In this document: positions 1-9,955 of the stretch, piece by piece
Layout of the letters: the number at the start of each line of letters is the position of its first letter
Numbering within the stretch: the first letter of the stretch is position 1
NCBI GenBank assembly: GCA_034096865.1
Contig: JAWQFJ010017544.1
Span: forward strand, 61,463-125,462
DNA: 64,000 nucleotides
Direction: 5' to 3'
Source: Theodoxus fluviatilis
Taxonomy: Eukaryota > Mollusca > Gastropoda > Cycloneritida > Neritidae
Position numbers and translations under genes: made by a program
The notes under the pieces: model-generated
Seen by the model: the letters and a program-made list of their open reading frames with translations, nothing else
What the model was told of the DNA's origin: nothing
Database searches by the model: none

Positions 1-43
1 AACTGTGCCAGAGTCAATACTACTGACTCGGGTTTACAGAATG
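1..43 (+). mobile_element. 3' end of MITE-like repeat, cut by window edge
   Basis: This is the last 43 bases of the same repeat found whole at 9547-9955 and inverted at 1114-1532. It carries the hairpin around GACTC and ends in ACAGAATG, like the other copies. The homology between the two large duplicated blocks starts directly after it, at base 44. Family identity comes from alignment by eye; the superfamily is unknown. Confidence 0.7.
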
Positions 44-1113
44 CTCTGAACATACAGCAAAGAACATAACAAACAGATTCACGATTTACCGAAGGCAAAA
101 TGAAAAAGCGAGAACTTCGACTATGCAGCATGGCGATAATAAAATCCTTTGGGAGAAAGCGAGGCATTTGACACCCTCTTTTGTCATTTTCGAAAATTAT
201 TATCTTCTTTAAAAGAAACATCAAATTAAACAGTAAACAAATCGATCATATTAACATTCAACAAAACATATTGACTTTCTTTGGTAACCGCGAAATTGAA
301 TATCTTTAGAGGAATTTTATTTCTTGTAGTGAACTTCCAAGCTCTCTGGGCATTAAGCCCCAGCAGGTGGGGGCATTAGGCTCCAACCTAAAAGACTTAT
401 TCTTGTCAGTGTTTTCTCATCTAAAATGGATACAATAGCGTAGAAATGCATAAAATCACATAGAAGGATGGTCATTAAATAAATTATTGCACATTTTTCT
501 GCCAGTGCACAGAAGCAAGGTCCAAATTGACATGATGCAGCCCTGACGCCATATTGGTAGTCTCTGACAGCTCAAGATCAATCATGGGTGTGTTACTGGA
601 ATAACACTGAATGCCCAGCCGTCAGTAGTTCCTGCCTACGAGGGGATCACTCAGCAACTCAAGTCTTATTTAATATTTAAATAATGTGTAGAAACCAGAG
701 ACTCATTAACAATTACATGACAAAACTGAAACAAAAAACAGCTTTGGATTTGTTTCAAATCATAAAACTTCATAGGTTTCATAGACAAGAGCCATTTGCC
801 TCAGGTTTTAAAGTCTTATGGTTTCTTGAGTCCATTGATAAAGTTAAACAGAAAACACGGACCATAGCAAAACCACCTTGCCTTCTCCATTTTATTTACA
901 GTGTAGGGCAATCCAATAAGTTGCAAGTGATCCCATACGTTGGTGGTCACTAATGCCCCGCGAGGCTTAACGCCCCGCTTTCGCCTAAACAGGATTTACC
1001 GAACGCAAAGTATCCCCTATCTCACAACAACTTAGTCGAATGCACCCACAGTGCTCTCCTTCCTCACGCTAAAAAATGCAATCCCCAGCCGCAGCTGCAT
1101 GACTCGGGGCATT
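44..1113. other. No gene seen (copy-1 flank)
   Basis: AT-rich unique-looking sequence, present again at 15720-16788 with few changes. Short open frames here are not supported by composition or homology. It contains a short C/G palindrome near 357-376 (GCCCC...GGGGGC) with no known role. Confidence 0.5.
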
Positions 1114-1532
1114 CCATTCTGTGAACCCGAGTCAGTAGTGACTCTGGCGCAGTTCGCAATGAATGCGTAATAGACTTGACCCTTCGCATTACAGCAGTGC
1201 CAAAAATAGCTCGATCTGGATACTATTTTTTCCACTTTTTTTAATTACAGAAATCATTCAGCAGATGTCAAAACGTGTTTTCATTTCAACACAAACATGT
1301 TATTTTATCGAATAAACGCTTGTTTATTACCTCAACAAGCGTAATTTATGAGAATTATGCGATATAGTCTTAGGACTACTTTAACAGCGTATGTCAGGGA
1401 GCAGAGTGCAATCCCACTAGCCTCACTGGTGACCTCCTTATGCATATTCCGGACGGATTAGTTCCATCACGTGACATGAACTGTGCTAGAGACTTTCGCC
1501 GGCAGGCGAAGTCTCTAGTGGACTAGAATGGG
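1114..1532 (-). mobile_element. MITE-like repeat, inverted copy M1
   Basis: About 420 bp that matches 9547-9955 in reverse complement throughout. Both ends begin with CCATTCT read inward, giving a 7-bp terminal inverted repeat. Hairpins sit just inside each end: GAGTCAGTAGTGACTC at one, and a GAGACTT...AAGTCTC stem around CGCCGGCAGGCG at the other. No coding capacity. I could not define a clear target duplication, so the class is unresolved. Confidence 0.7.
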
Positions 1533-2268
1533 GTCGTTCAGGTCGCACATTCCGCATTGTCTGACTGAGACTCGGAGTACGATCATTATGAGATCGTTAT
1601 ATTTTAGACAAGATGGAAGGGGAGGGAAGTTCCTGTAAACACGTTTGTTATGCTTCGGCACGTCGTAGGCGTTGAAACAACACTAATGCAATCACACAGA
1701 TAGGTAGGTGCATCGTAAATGTCCACCATGTATAGAGATTCTTTGTTTACACGTGAAGCGGGTCAATGCGTAATGCGCATGCGCCATTTCCAAGATGGCA
1801 GCGGAATTTTCAAGTGGTCTATTTCAGCTCAGGGATATCCGTTCTCTGGAACTGAGCCATTTTTTAATTCTACATTCGGCTCGCATCCTCCATTGAAGCT
1901 AACGGTCATACTATTCATAGCTCATCTCTTTTACCTGCAAATACTGAAATTCGTTTGAGACGACGTGCTTGCAACAGTCATAAACCGATTGTAGTGGGAT
2001 TGCTTTTAACAACTCACCAGAAATTACGCCCCTGCTGCAAAACATGACAGTTATGTAATTCCTCCTGCCCTTTTTTCTTTTTTCTTTTCCTTACTCCACT
2101 CCAAACTGAAATTGCAGGTCGCACAACACTGCCATAAGATTGTGTCAAACTGTCGGTTCTCCAATTATGCGGCGTTCACATTTTAGAGAACGCAATAGTA
2201 CACAGAACCTCAATCCGGATCTCAGGCACTCAGAACTGGTTAGACCAGTCACCCCTCTCCCTCCATGG
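1533..2268. other. No gene seen
   Basis: Unique-looking sequence shared with copy 2 at 17211-18043. The homologous site in copy 2 is split by a 96-bp LINE tail; the empty site in copy 1 is near 1583-1590. Open frames are short and show no recognisable protein. Confidence 0.5.
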
Positions 2269-2430
2269 ACATTATTCACGCGAGATACTTCCGGTTTTCA
2301 AAACGAGACGGACTTTGCAAAAATATGAGAGTCTTCTATGGACAGCACCAGTACAAGTACATGGAGTGGAAATCTCCTTCATGTGCCTCCATTCTCGCGT
2401 GGAAATGTTGAAATATGGGCAAGTGATGTT
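2269..2430 (+). mobile_element. CR1-like LINE fragment, plus orientation
   Basis: A roughly 160-bp piece of degraded reverse-transcriptase-type ORF2. It is the reverse complement of 3163-3320, with scattered differences. Its reading frame gives the block ending LKYGQVMFF, which corresponds to the EYGQVVW-type block upstream of the RVQRRA motif in CR1/L2-type LINEs. Flanks differ from the minus-strand copy, so this is a separate fragment. Confidence 0.55.
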
Positions 2431-2778
2431 TTTCTTGTTTATAGCTGGGAAACTGCAATGTTTACACCAGGAAGCAAGAGCATTCGATCACTTTGCACGA
2501 CCTAACGTAGTAACAACCTCTACTCATGAGAAACCTATTGTGATTGGTCCAAAAATATAAACAAACTATCTGCAAAGACATCCCATGGTTATATTAGCGT
2601 AATAAATTAACATATAGGCTTACTGACCTTATTTCAAGAAACACCGGTCATAGTGATCAACACTACGAGATCTAGATCTACAAGAGTGAAGAGAGAAGGG
2701 TAACCTGTTTTACCTTCGATGTCATGCACAAATCCTTCGATGAACTTTTCGTATCCTTTCCCTTTCTTTCTACTGGGT

Positions 2779-2780
2779 AT

Positions 2781-2821
<41 letters not shown>

Positions 2822-3325
2822 TGAGAGGCTAGATGTAGACCGTGAAGCCTTATGAACGCCCCATCGTAATGTGTTGCGTTATATAACATAAGGTCTTAGC
2901 GCAATCTTCCTATTGCGACAGTGTCGCTCATCATAGCTTCTAGATAACGATATGAATGTAGGATCCTTGTCCAGTTGGTTTTTGAAAACTTTAGTAGTCG
3001 GTGCAGTCACCACGAATCCTTCTTCCTTTTAGTGAGTGCAGATTCAAATACTCTACGCGCTCGCTGTAAGACATCTCCCGACATTCACTCAACAACTCGG
3101 TAGCCCTGCGCTGGACTCGCTCCACAGCCTCTGACTGTCTTTTTTAATGTGGGCACCAACATCACTTGCCCATATTTCCGCATTTCCATGCGAGAATGGA
3201 GGTACATGAAGGAGAGTTCCACTCCATGTACTGGTACTGGTGCTGGTCATAGCAGATGCCAATATTTTTGCAAAGTCCGTCTCGTTTTCGATTTCAAAAT
3301 GGCCGCTGCGTGAATAACGTCTATT
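2779..3325 (-). mobile_element. CR1-like LINE 3' end with (CTA)n tail
   Basis: Read on the minus strand, this is the C-terminal part of a LINE ORF2. The block YGQVMLVPT, then after a frameshift EAVERVQRRATELL, SYSERVEYLNL and KGRRIRGDCTD, is typical of the CR1/L2 group. A second frameshift leads to DPTFISLSRSYDERH and a stop near 2885. About 65 bp of 3' UTR follow, then the tail of CTA triplets (2779-2821). 5'-truncated, with at least two frameshifts: a dead copy. Confidence 0.8.
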
Positions 3326-3984
3326 CCACAGCTCGCCGGTGACACACGAACCCGGTAGCGTTACCAAGAGCGGTCTTTCCCATACAGAGAAGCGCGTGTT
3401 CACACGACGTCATGCTCAAGACTTCCTCTGAAACATGTGCTGCTCGCTTCCCTGGCACCAATTTTCACGTGGAGACTGGCGAGCTAAACAGAGAGAAGTA
3501 CAGCTACACCGATATTCTATGGCTGCAGATGGCGATGACATCTAGAGGGAAGCCACGCACTCTCTCGCCTTCCTGGCCATATCAGGCCAATCTGATGGGT
3601 GACTTCTGATTTTTTCCCCGCCAAACCCTGACGCTCTATCCATTCTCTTTGGAATGAAGCTGATCAGCTCCGGGAAAGGGTCTTTTTGATTCATAGTCAA
3701 AACGAAATCGGGTTTCTGTTTCAAATTATTACTGTGGTACAAGTTTTATTTCCTCCCACTACGGGAAGTATTGATGATAAGGTGACTGAGCCGTGGGCTG
3801 TTATCATCTTGTTGTCATAAAAAATGCTTCAAACCATTACTGCTCGCGATGTCAAAGTTGGTTTTTTGTTTGGTTTCCGATGCTGCTGTTTTGGAATGTT
3901 TATCGTGAGGCCTCAGCGTTCGCGCGCCTTGCACCGCAGTGATAATTCACAGCGGACACAAACATTCTGCATCATACAAACATG
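3326..3984. other. No gene seen
   Basis: Unique-looking sequence with ORFs under 70 codons, repeated at 19100-19773 in copy 2. Nothing recognisable. Confidence 0.5.
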
Positions 3985-4452
3985 AGGCTTGTTCATGAGG
4001 CGCAGCGCTGCGAAGCGCTGCACAGCGCTGCATGTGATTCACTCCTGAACAGCAATTTTGGGGCGTGATTCACTCAGCGCTGAGCAGCGCTGTGCATCAC
4101 CGAACCGGGATGATTCACACGATTTTCAATATGGCGTCTTCGATCCCGCACTGGCCGTCGATGCGTAAAATAATCCTCAGAAACATCATTTTGGGGCTGG
4201 AACGGGCTTTATTTGCCCCAAACGCTCTGTATGCGCGAGTAATGGCAAGTAAGGATGGCACAGTAATGGACTTTATTCATGCAGAATGCATTTAAACGTG
4301 CATAAACGATGCCTATGGCAAATAAACACTTTATTAGCGTCTATCAACAAGTGAAGCGCTGCACTAAATCTGCAGGTGTTCAGGAGAGACAAAGAGCGCT
4401 CAATTCCCAACATGAAGCGCTCATGCAGCGCTTTGTACTCCTGAACAAGCCT
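3985..4452. mobile_element. 468-bp MITE, present only in copy 1
   Basis: The ends are inverted repeats starting AGGCTTGTTCA on both sides, and the element is flanked by a 3-bp duplication ATG (3982-3984 and 4453-4455). Copy 2 has the precise empty site at 19771-19773. The interior is rich in the palindrome AGCGCT (GCAGCGCTGC and variants), densest near both ends. No transposase. The 3-bp duplication would suit a Harbinger-type mobiliser, but the site is not the usual TWA, so the superfamily is open. Confidence 0.85.
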
Positions 4453-4659
4453 ATGGCTTTCATCTTTATCGACGGCACTTTCCTTGATCTTAATTCCTCG
4501 GCTTGACGTTCTGAAAATAAAATTTATGTAATGTCCTCCACAGGAGCATGCAGTAATCTTTGGTGCAGATATGATTTTCTTCTCAGCATTGGCTGGAGTT
4601 TAATGTCTCTGTTATGCCCATGCGGCCACCGCTACAGCCGCTGACGACGCCAACAGCAA

Positions 4660-4949
4660 AGAGGAGGAGGAGGAGGAGGAGGAGGAGGGGGGGAGGAGGA
4701 GGAGGAGGAGCAGGAGCAGGAGCAGGAGCAGGAGGAGGAGCAGAGGCAGGAGCAGGTGGAGGAGGAGGAGCAGAAGCAGGAGCAGGTGGAGGAGCAGGAG
4801 GAGGAGCAGAAGGAGGAGCAGGAGGAGGAGCAGGAGCAGCAGGAGGAGGTGGAGGAGCAGGAGGAGGTGGAGGAGCCGGAGAAGGAGCAGGAGAAGCACG
4901 AGGAGGAGCAGGTGGAGGAGCAGATGGAGAAGCAGGAGGAGTAGGAGCA
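4660..4949 (+). repeat. GGA/GCA purine-rich repeat, copy 1
   Basis: Imperfect (GGA)n mixed with GGAGCA and GGAGGT units. Long open frames of poly-Leu, poly-Gly or poly-Arg across it are artefacts of the repeat. The homologous tract in copy 2 (19979-20370) contains a much longer pure GGA run. Confidence 0.95.
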
Positions 4950-5544
4950 TAAAAGGAAACACAATTGAAGGTGGGGATGGGTGGTTGGGGATAGAGATGA
5001 CGCGACTGAAATGTCCCTCTCATCCTCTCCCCTGTGAGATATGGGAAAGGGGTAAGAATAGACGCACGGTGGTTTGGTTCGGAAAAATCGAAAAGCTCAA
5101 GCCTTGTTGTAAATGGGCGTTGCTTACACTTTGCCAGTGTTTTCGCTTGCAGCAAATAAGTTTGTGACTTGCGGCGAGTGTCCTTGATTCGAAATCGACG
5201 TCGATGTACACGTCGCCGTTGTGGCGGTTGCTGCATACTGATTGGCTGGTCAGAGCAAGGGGGTCGGAGATATATCTTTCACCTCCTGGAAGCGTTGTCC
5301 GGCATCGATTGCTTCGGTTCGCAAGTAAAAGACTCACTTATAGAATAACTAGCTAACGTGCAATAATACCGTAATCAAAGAAGGGTAATAATTTCTCTAA
5401 GCGTTATATAGAATACATCAATAGTTCATTTGAATTACTACATTATTCAAATCGAATCGTGGGTCGAGTAATGGTCGATTTTTAGGCCACTAAGAGCCGA
5501 GTGATAACGGATGGCTTAGGGATTTCAGTGGTTCGGAATGTCAG
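4950..5544. other. No gene seen
   Basis: Spacer between the purine tract and the minisatellite, shared with copy 2 at 20371-20971. No recognisable coding. Confidence 0.5.
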
Positions 5545-6978
5545 CTCGGGTAGTGACGTATGCATATCATCACACTATTTGTATGCAACAGTCCCTGAAC
5601 ACTCGAGTAGTGACGTATGCATATCATCACACTATTTGTATGCAGCAGTCCCTGAACACTCGAGTAGTGACGTATGCATATCATCACACTATTTGTATGC
5701 AACAGTCCCTGAACACTCGAGTAGTGACGTATGCATATCATCACACTATTTGTATGCAACAGTTCCTGAACACTCGAGTAGTGACGTATGCATATCATCA
5801 CACTATTTGTATGCAACAGTCCCTGAGCACTCGAGTAGTGACGTATGCATATCATCACACTATTTGTATGCAACAGTCCCTGAACACTCGAGTAGTGACG
5901 TATGCATATCATCACACTATTTGTATGCAACAGTCCCTGAACACTCGAGTAGTGACGTATGCATATCATCACACGGCCTTTACGGCCTGTTTGTATGCAA
6001 CAGTTCCTGAACACAAAATGGCGTGAGTCGCTTCAGCCTTCGTTTACATCGGGTATTACACGTAATTAGAACACAGCTCCGAGTAGTGACGTATGCATAT
6101 CATCACACTATTTGTATGCAACAGTCCCTGAACACTCGAGTAGTGACGTACGCATATCATCACACTATTTGTATGCAACAGTCCCTGAGCACTCGAGTAG
6201 TGACGTATGCATATCATCACACTATTTGTATGCAACAGTCCCTGAGCACTCGAGTAGTGACGTATGCATATCATCACACTATTTGTATGCAACAGTCCCT
6301 GAACACTCGAGTAGTGACGTATGCATATCATCACACTATTTGTATGCAACAGTCCCTGAACACTCGAGTAGTGACGTATGCATATCATCACACGGCCTTT
6401 ACGGCCTGTTTGTATGCAACAGTTCCTGAACACAAAATGGCGTGAGTCGCTTCAGCCTTCGTTTACATCGGGTATTACACGTAATTAGAACACAGCTCCG
6501 AGTAGTGACGTATGCATATCATCACACTATTTGTATGCAACAGTCCCTGAACACTCGAGTAGTGACGTACGCATATCATCACACTATTTGTATGCAACAG
6601 TCCCTGAGCACTCGAGTAGTGACGTATGCATATCATCACACTATTTGTATGCAACAGTCCCTGAGCACTCGAGTAGTGACGTATGCATATCATCACACTA
6701 TTTGTATGCAACAGTCCCTGAACACTCGAGTAGTGACGTATGCATATCATCACACTATTTGTATGCAACAGCACCTGAGCACTCGAGTAGTGACGTATGC
6801 ATATCATCACACTATTTGTATGCAACAGTCCCTGAACACTCGAGTAGTGACGTATGCATATCATCACACGGCCTTTACGGCCTGTTTGTATGCAACAGTC
6901 CCTGAACACAAAATGGCGTGAGTCGCTTCAGCCTTCGTTTACATCGGGTATTACACGTAATTAGAACACAGCTCCGAG
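5545..6978 (+). repeat. 57-bp minisatellite with higher-order structure, copy 1
   Basis: Tandem 57-bp units, for example unit starts at 5601 and 5658. Each carries CTCGAG, then TGACGTATGCATAT, then CACACTATTTGTATGC. A 70-bp variant has a 13-bp insert, GGCCTTTACGGCC. Blocks are separated by an about 65-bp spacer starting ACAAAATGGCG, seen at 6011, 6430 and 6906, which gives higher-order periods of 419 and 476 bp (419+57). Because 57 is divisible by 3, every frame stays open; the apparent proteins are not real. Confidence 0.97.
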
Positions 6979-7085
6979 ACATCGAGACTTGCCTTGTTCT
7001 TACTCCAGCCAGCTGCGATGATTTGTGGTCAATGGCCTTACATGGCCTACAAAGCCTGACAGGCCATAAACCTCCATTCATCAGG
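6979..7085 (+). repeat. Dispersed SINE-like fragment
   Basis: The segment containing TGGCCTTACATGGCCTACAA and a following GACAGGCCATAAACC resembles 36690-36785 (diverged), and its TTGTTCTTACTCCAGCCAGC part resembles 8620-8700. It looks like part of a dispersed family common in gastropods. The family name and boundaries are uncertain. Confidence 0.45.
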
Positions 7086-7174
7086 GTCTTGTCACTCGTC
7101 CTATATGTTGCCTTTGCATCAGTACCATTGACACAACTCTTCCTTTGGGGACGGCTTTTGTTTGGGCATTCTCA

Positions 7175-7910
7175 TCAAGGATGCTGCCACTCAATCAAAC
7201 GGTTATGTTCATGTGTGAATAAATTACCTAAAATGAAACTTTCTGGTAAATATCGAACCAAACCAACATTTGTGGGAGCGCTACTTGCAAGCAACGGTTT
7301 TAAGAAAGCCTTGCAAGGTTCTGCGGCGTGGTTCTGAACACTTCCTCTCTGAAAAGATCTCTCATTTCCAAGGAAGGTGCATGAAAATTCCCTTGTTTTT
7401 CTCATCGCTGATGAAATGGAGAGCCTTGTTGCGGAGGTTAAGTAGTAAATTACAAAAGCTGGCCACGATGTTGACCTTTGTGAGGTCGTGGCTGCATTTG
7501 CCTTATCCGCAATTGCTGCTGCATTCCATGCGTATGTCTCCACCCAGCAGTCTGGAGGTGCGCCCCGGGGAATGGAGACGCGCAGCTCAGTGCCCCACGC
7601 AGGATGATGACCCTCAGGAGCGTAGGCCGCACGGCCCTCATCGACATATGCTTCACTCAGCCCACCCGCCAAAAAGCGCCTCCACATGCGGCAATCCTGC
7701 TCGGAAATGAAAGGATGTAGAAGACTGAGTTGATTTCCATATCATAACTGAGTGAGGAACTCCCATTGATGTCAAATGCAGACAGGACACCACGGCCGCG
7801 CCGCGCTGAGGGCTGCTACGTCACCTCCACAGCCCTGCTCGGCGCCGAATGAGGCGACCCCGGGCAAGTCGAGAACAGATGGAGGCAATCCGTAATTGCT
7901 ATGTCTGGAA
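7175..7910 (-). pseudogene. Possible decayed coding segment, unrecognised
   Basis: The minus strand is open for 170 codons (7175-7687), beginning with a block around MWRRFLAGGLSEAYVDEG. The plus strand also has a long frame broken only by stops, including GHDVDLCEVVAAFALSAIAA. In copy 2 the minus frame is shifted by an indel near 23235, so the frame is not maintained. I recognise no family on either strand. It may be chance openness in a GC-richer stretch, or an old gene or transposon remnant. Confidence 0.2.
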
Positions 7911-8580
7911 ACGTCCCAAGGTAATCCAGCACAGTGAAGTCTGGGAGTCTTCGAGGTCAATCCTGTTATGGAAACCAGCAAGCATGGTAATGTGTTGTCT
8001 TTCGGCACCATGTTACGCAAGATTGATTCTATGCTGTAGGTTTATTGCAAACGATGTTGTCAATATATAAATTCGTGACCGACCACCACATAACACAGAA
8101 TTAGCTGTCTTTTCGTATTACTTTGATATGAGTATGAACACTGTAGGATCAGATTGTAGAAGTTATGCTTATTTGACGATAGGACTTGTGCTAGCGGCAA
8201 TATTTAAAAAAATGACATCGGAAGTGTTCAACACATGTCGACATAACGGAGACAAAACAAGAAATAGCTTATTTTCAAGCGTTTAGACGCAATTTGCAAG
8301 CACATTGTTCGGGTGGATGAAAATTAGGTGTCCCTGGCGTGCATGGACCTCATGCACGCGGCGGCCATGTTAGGTTCAAAGCGAGGCCTGGACAGCACGC
8401 GGTTTCATCTCCACTCGCATTCTGTGTCGCAGAGACTGCAAAAATAGTATACATACAGTAGCTTTTTTGCCACAACTCACGTGTCGTATTTTCTGTCTTT
8501 TCCTGGTCACGTAACTGCTGCTTTGTGAGCAATTCATCCTCTTGCAGATGCATTCAACGCAAACGTATCGCGTCTCCCCA
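7911..8580. other. No gene seen; very conserved between copies
   Basis: No recognisable coding or repeat. The part up to 8249 differs from copy 2 at only two places, fewer than in the flanking sequence. Confidence 0.5.
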
Positions 8581-8700
8581 TGCGTTTTGTATGAGGCGAA
8601 TAACCAGGAAACTCTTGGCTCGACTTGCTTTCATTATAACCAGCTATTAGTGATTAATCATTATCATACTGAATTGTCTACTAAGGCCGACAGGCCGTAG
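8581..8700 (+). repeat. Dispersed SINE-like fragment
   Basis: Contains GAGGCGAATAACCAGGAAAC and a later AAGGCCGACAGGCC. Both blocks are recognisable, diverged, at 36670-36780. Its copy-2 partner is 24179-24300. Probably an old SINE or LINE-tail fragment. Confidence 0.45.
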
Positions 8701-8938
8701 AAATGACATTCAATTCAGTATTAATTCATTCATTTAACAGGAACAATGCGTCTATGTCCAGTATGTGTTAGCGCAGACGCTACGATGTATGCAATGATGA
8801 GTGGATAATTACGAGTCAACGGATGTTTTAAATACATTAAAATACTCTATATGAAAGCATATAAGCTTAAATGAAATGCACAATTCAAATACTGTAGGTG
8901 TGCATCACTCGTCACATTTCCGTATGCTGATAGAACCA

Positions 8939-9258
8939 CATGTTTAAGGCGTCGAACACTGTGGGTCTCTGTAGCAGAGAAAGTAGTCATGTTTAAAGCG
9001 TCGAACACTGTGGGGCTCTATAGCAGAGTAAGTAGTCATGTTTAAGGCGTCGAACACTGTGGGGCTCTATAGCAGAGTAAGTAGTCATGTTTAAGGCGTC
9101 GAACACTGTGGGTCTCTGTAGCAGAGTAAGTAGTCATGTTTAAAGCGTCGAACAATGTGGGGCTCTATAGCAGAGTAAGTAGTCATGTTTAAGGCGTCGA
9201 ACACTGTGGGTCTCTGTAGCAGAGTAAGTAGTCATGTTTAAAGCGTCGAACACTGTGG
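8939..9258 (+). repeat. 49-bp tandem array with A-box-like motif, copy 1
   Basis: Unit starts at 8939, 8988, 9037, 9086, 9135, 9184 and 9233, an exact 49-bp period. Each unit contains GCGTCGAACACTGTGGG and TAGCAGAG(T/A)AAG. The last unit runs directly into the SINE head at 9259, so the array repeats the 5' flank plus start of the SINE. Copy 2 has only two such units. Confidence 0.95.
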
Positions 9259-9475
9259 GGCTCTGTAGCAGAGTAGGTAGAGCGTCTGACCTGTAGTCGC
9301 TTGCAGTTAATGGGTGCGGCGTTCGAAGCTGCACAGATCCTAGAGTTGCGTCCTACGGTGAGGCGCTTCACCCACATTGCCTCTCCTACCGAGAAGTAAA
9401 ACAGTTCACTGGGCGCTGCATAGCGGCGACCTGGGGTGAATTTCCCCCAAGAGAGTATCATCAAAAAGGACAACA
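9259..9475 (+). mobile_element. tRNA-derived SINE, copy 1
   Basis: An RNA polymerase III promoter is visible: A box TAGCAGAGTAGG at 9266-9277 and B box CGTTCGAAGCT at 9320-9330, about 43 bp apart. A tRNA-unrelated body follows (CTTCACCCACATTGCCTCTC, later CCTGGGGTGAATTTCCCCC), a layout known from mollusc tRNA-SINEs. It is not a functional tRNA, since no acceptor stem closes it. Copy 2 has the same SINE at 24610-24830. Confidence 0.8.
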
Positions 9476-9546
9476 ATTAAAATAATCATTATTAGCTATA
9501 TAGTGATTTGAGAAACACTGACTACATGTAAGCTGTGTTGATTCAT

Positions 9547-9955
9547 CCCATTCTAGTTCACTAGAAACTTCGCCTACCGGCGAGAGTGTCTCTAACCAGT
9601 TGCCATCACGTGATGGAAGGTTTTCGTCCGATATATGCAAATGGCGGTCACACGAGAGGGATAGCCGATCTGATCCCTGACATATGCCGTTAAAGTAGTT
9701 CTAAGACTATTTCGCACAAAACTCTTAACTTACTCTTGCTGAGGCAATAAACAAGTGTTTATTCGATAAGATAAAATGTTTGTGTTGAAATGGAAACAAG
9801 TTTTTACATCTGCTGAATGATTTCTGTAAAAAGTGGCGAAACAAATAGTATCAAAACGAACTATTTTTGGCGCAATGCTGTAATGCGAAGCATCAAGTCT
9901 ATTACGCATTCATTGCGAACTGTTCCAGAGTCACTACTGACGGGTTCACAAAATG
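9547..9955 (+). mobile_element. MITE-like repeat, copy M2
   Basis: Same family as 1114-1532 in the opposite orientation, so M1 and M2 form a widely spaced inverted pair about 8 kb apart. The ends read CCATTCTAGT and ACAAAATGG. An internal E-box-like palindrome, CATCACGTGATG, lies at 9604-9615. Confidence 0.7.

Noticed and set aside
4583..5236. 217-codon proline-rich frame
   Set aside because: Produced by the GGA/GCA tract; other frames give poly-Leu or poly-Gly over the same bases.
5501..6921. Repeated frames such as SSDVCISSHYLYATVPEH on both strands
   Set aside because: 57-bp units are a multiple of three, so three or more frames are open at once on both strands; the 70-bp units break them.
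5545..6978. CRISPR-like regular repeat
   Set aside because: Units are contiguous and homogeneous without unique spacers, and the genome is eukaryotic.
9259..9335. Functional tRNA gene
   Set aside because: A and B boxes are present but no closing acceptor stem or clean anticodon arm; continues into a SINE body.
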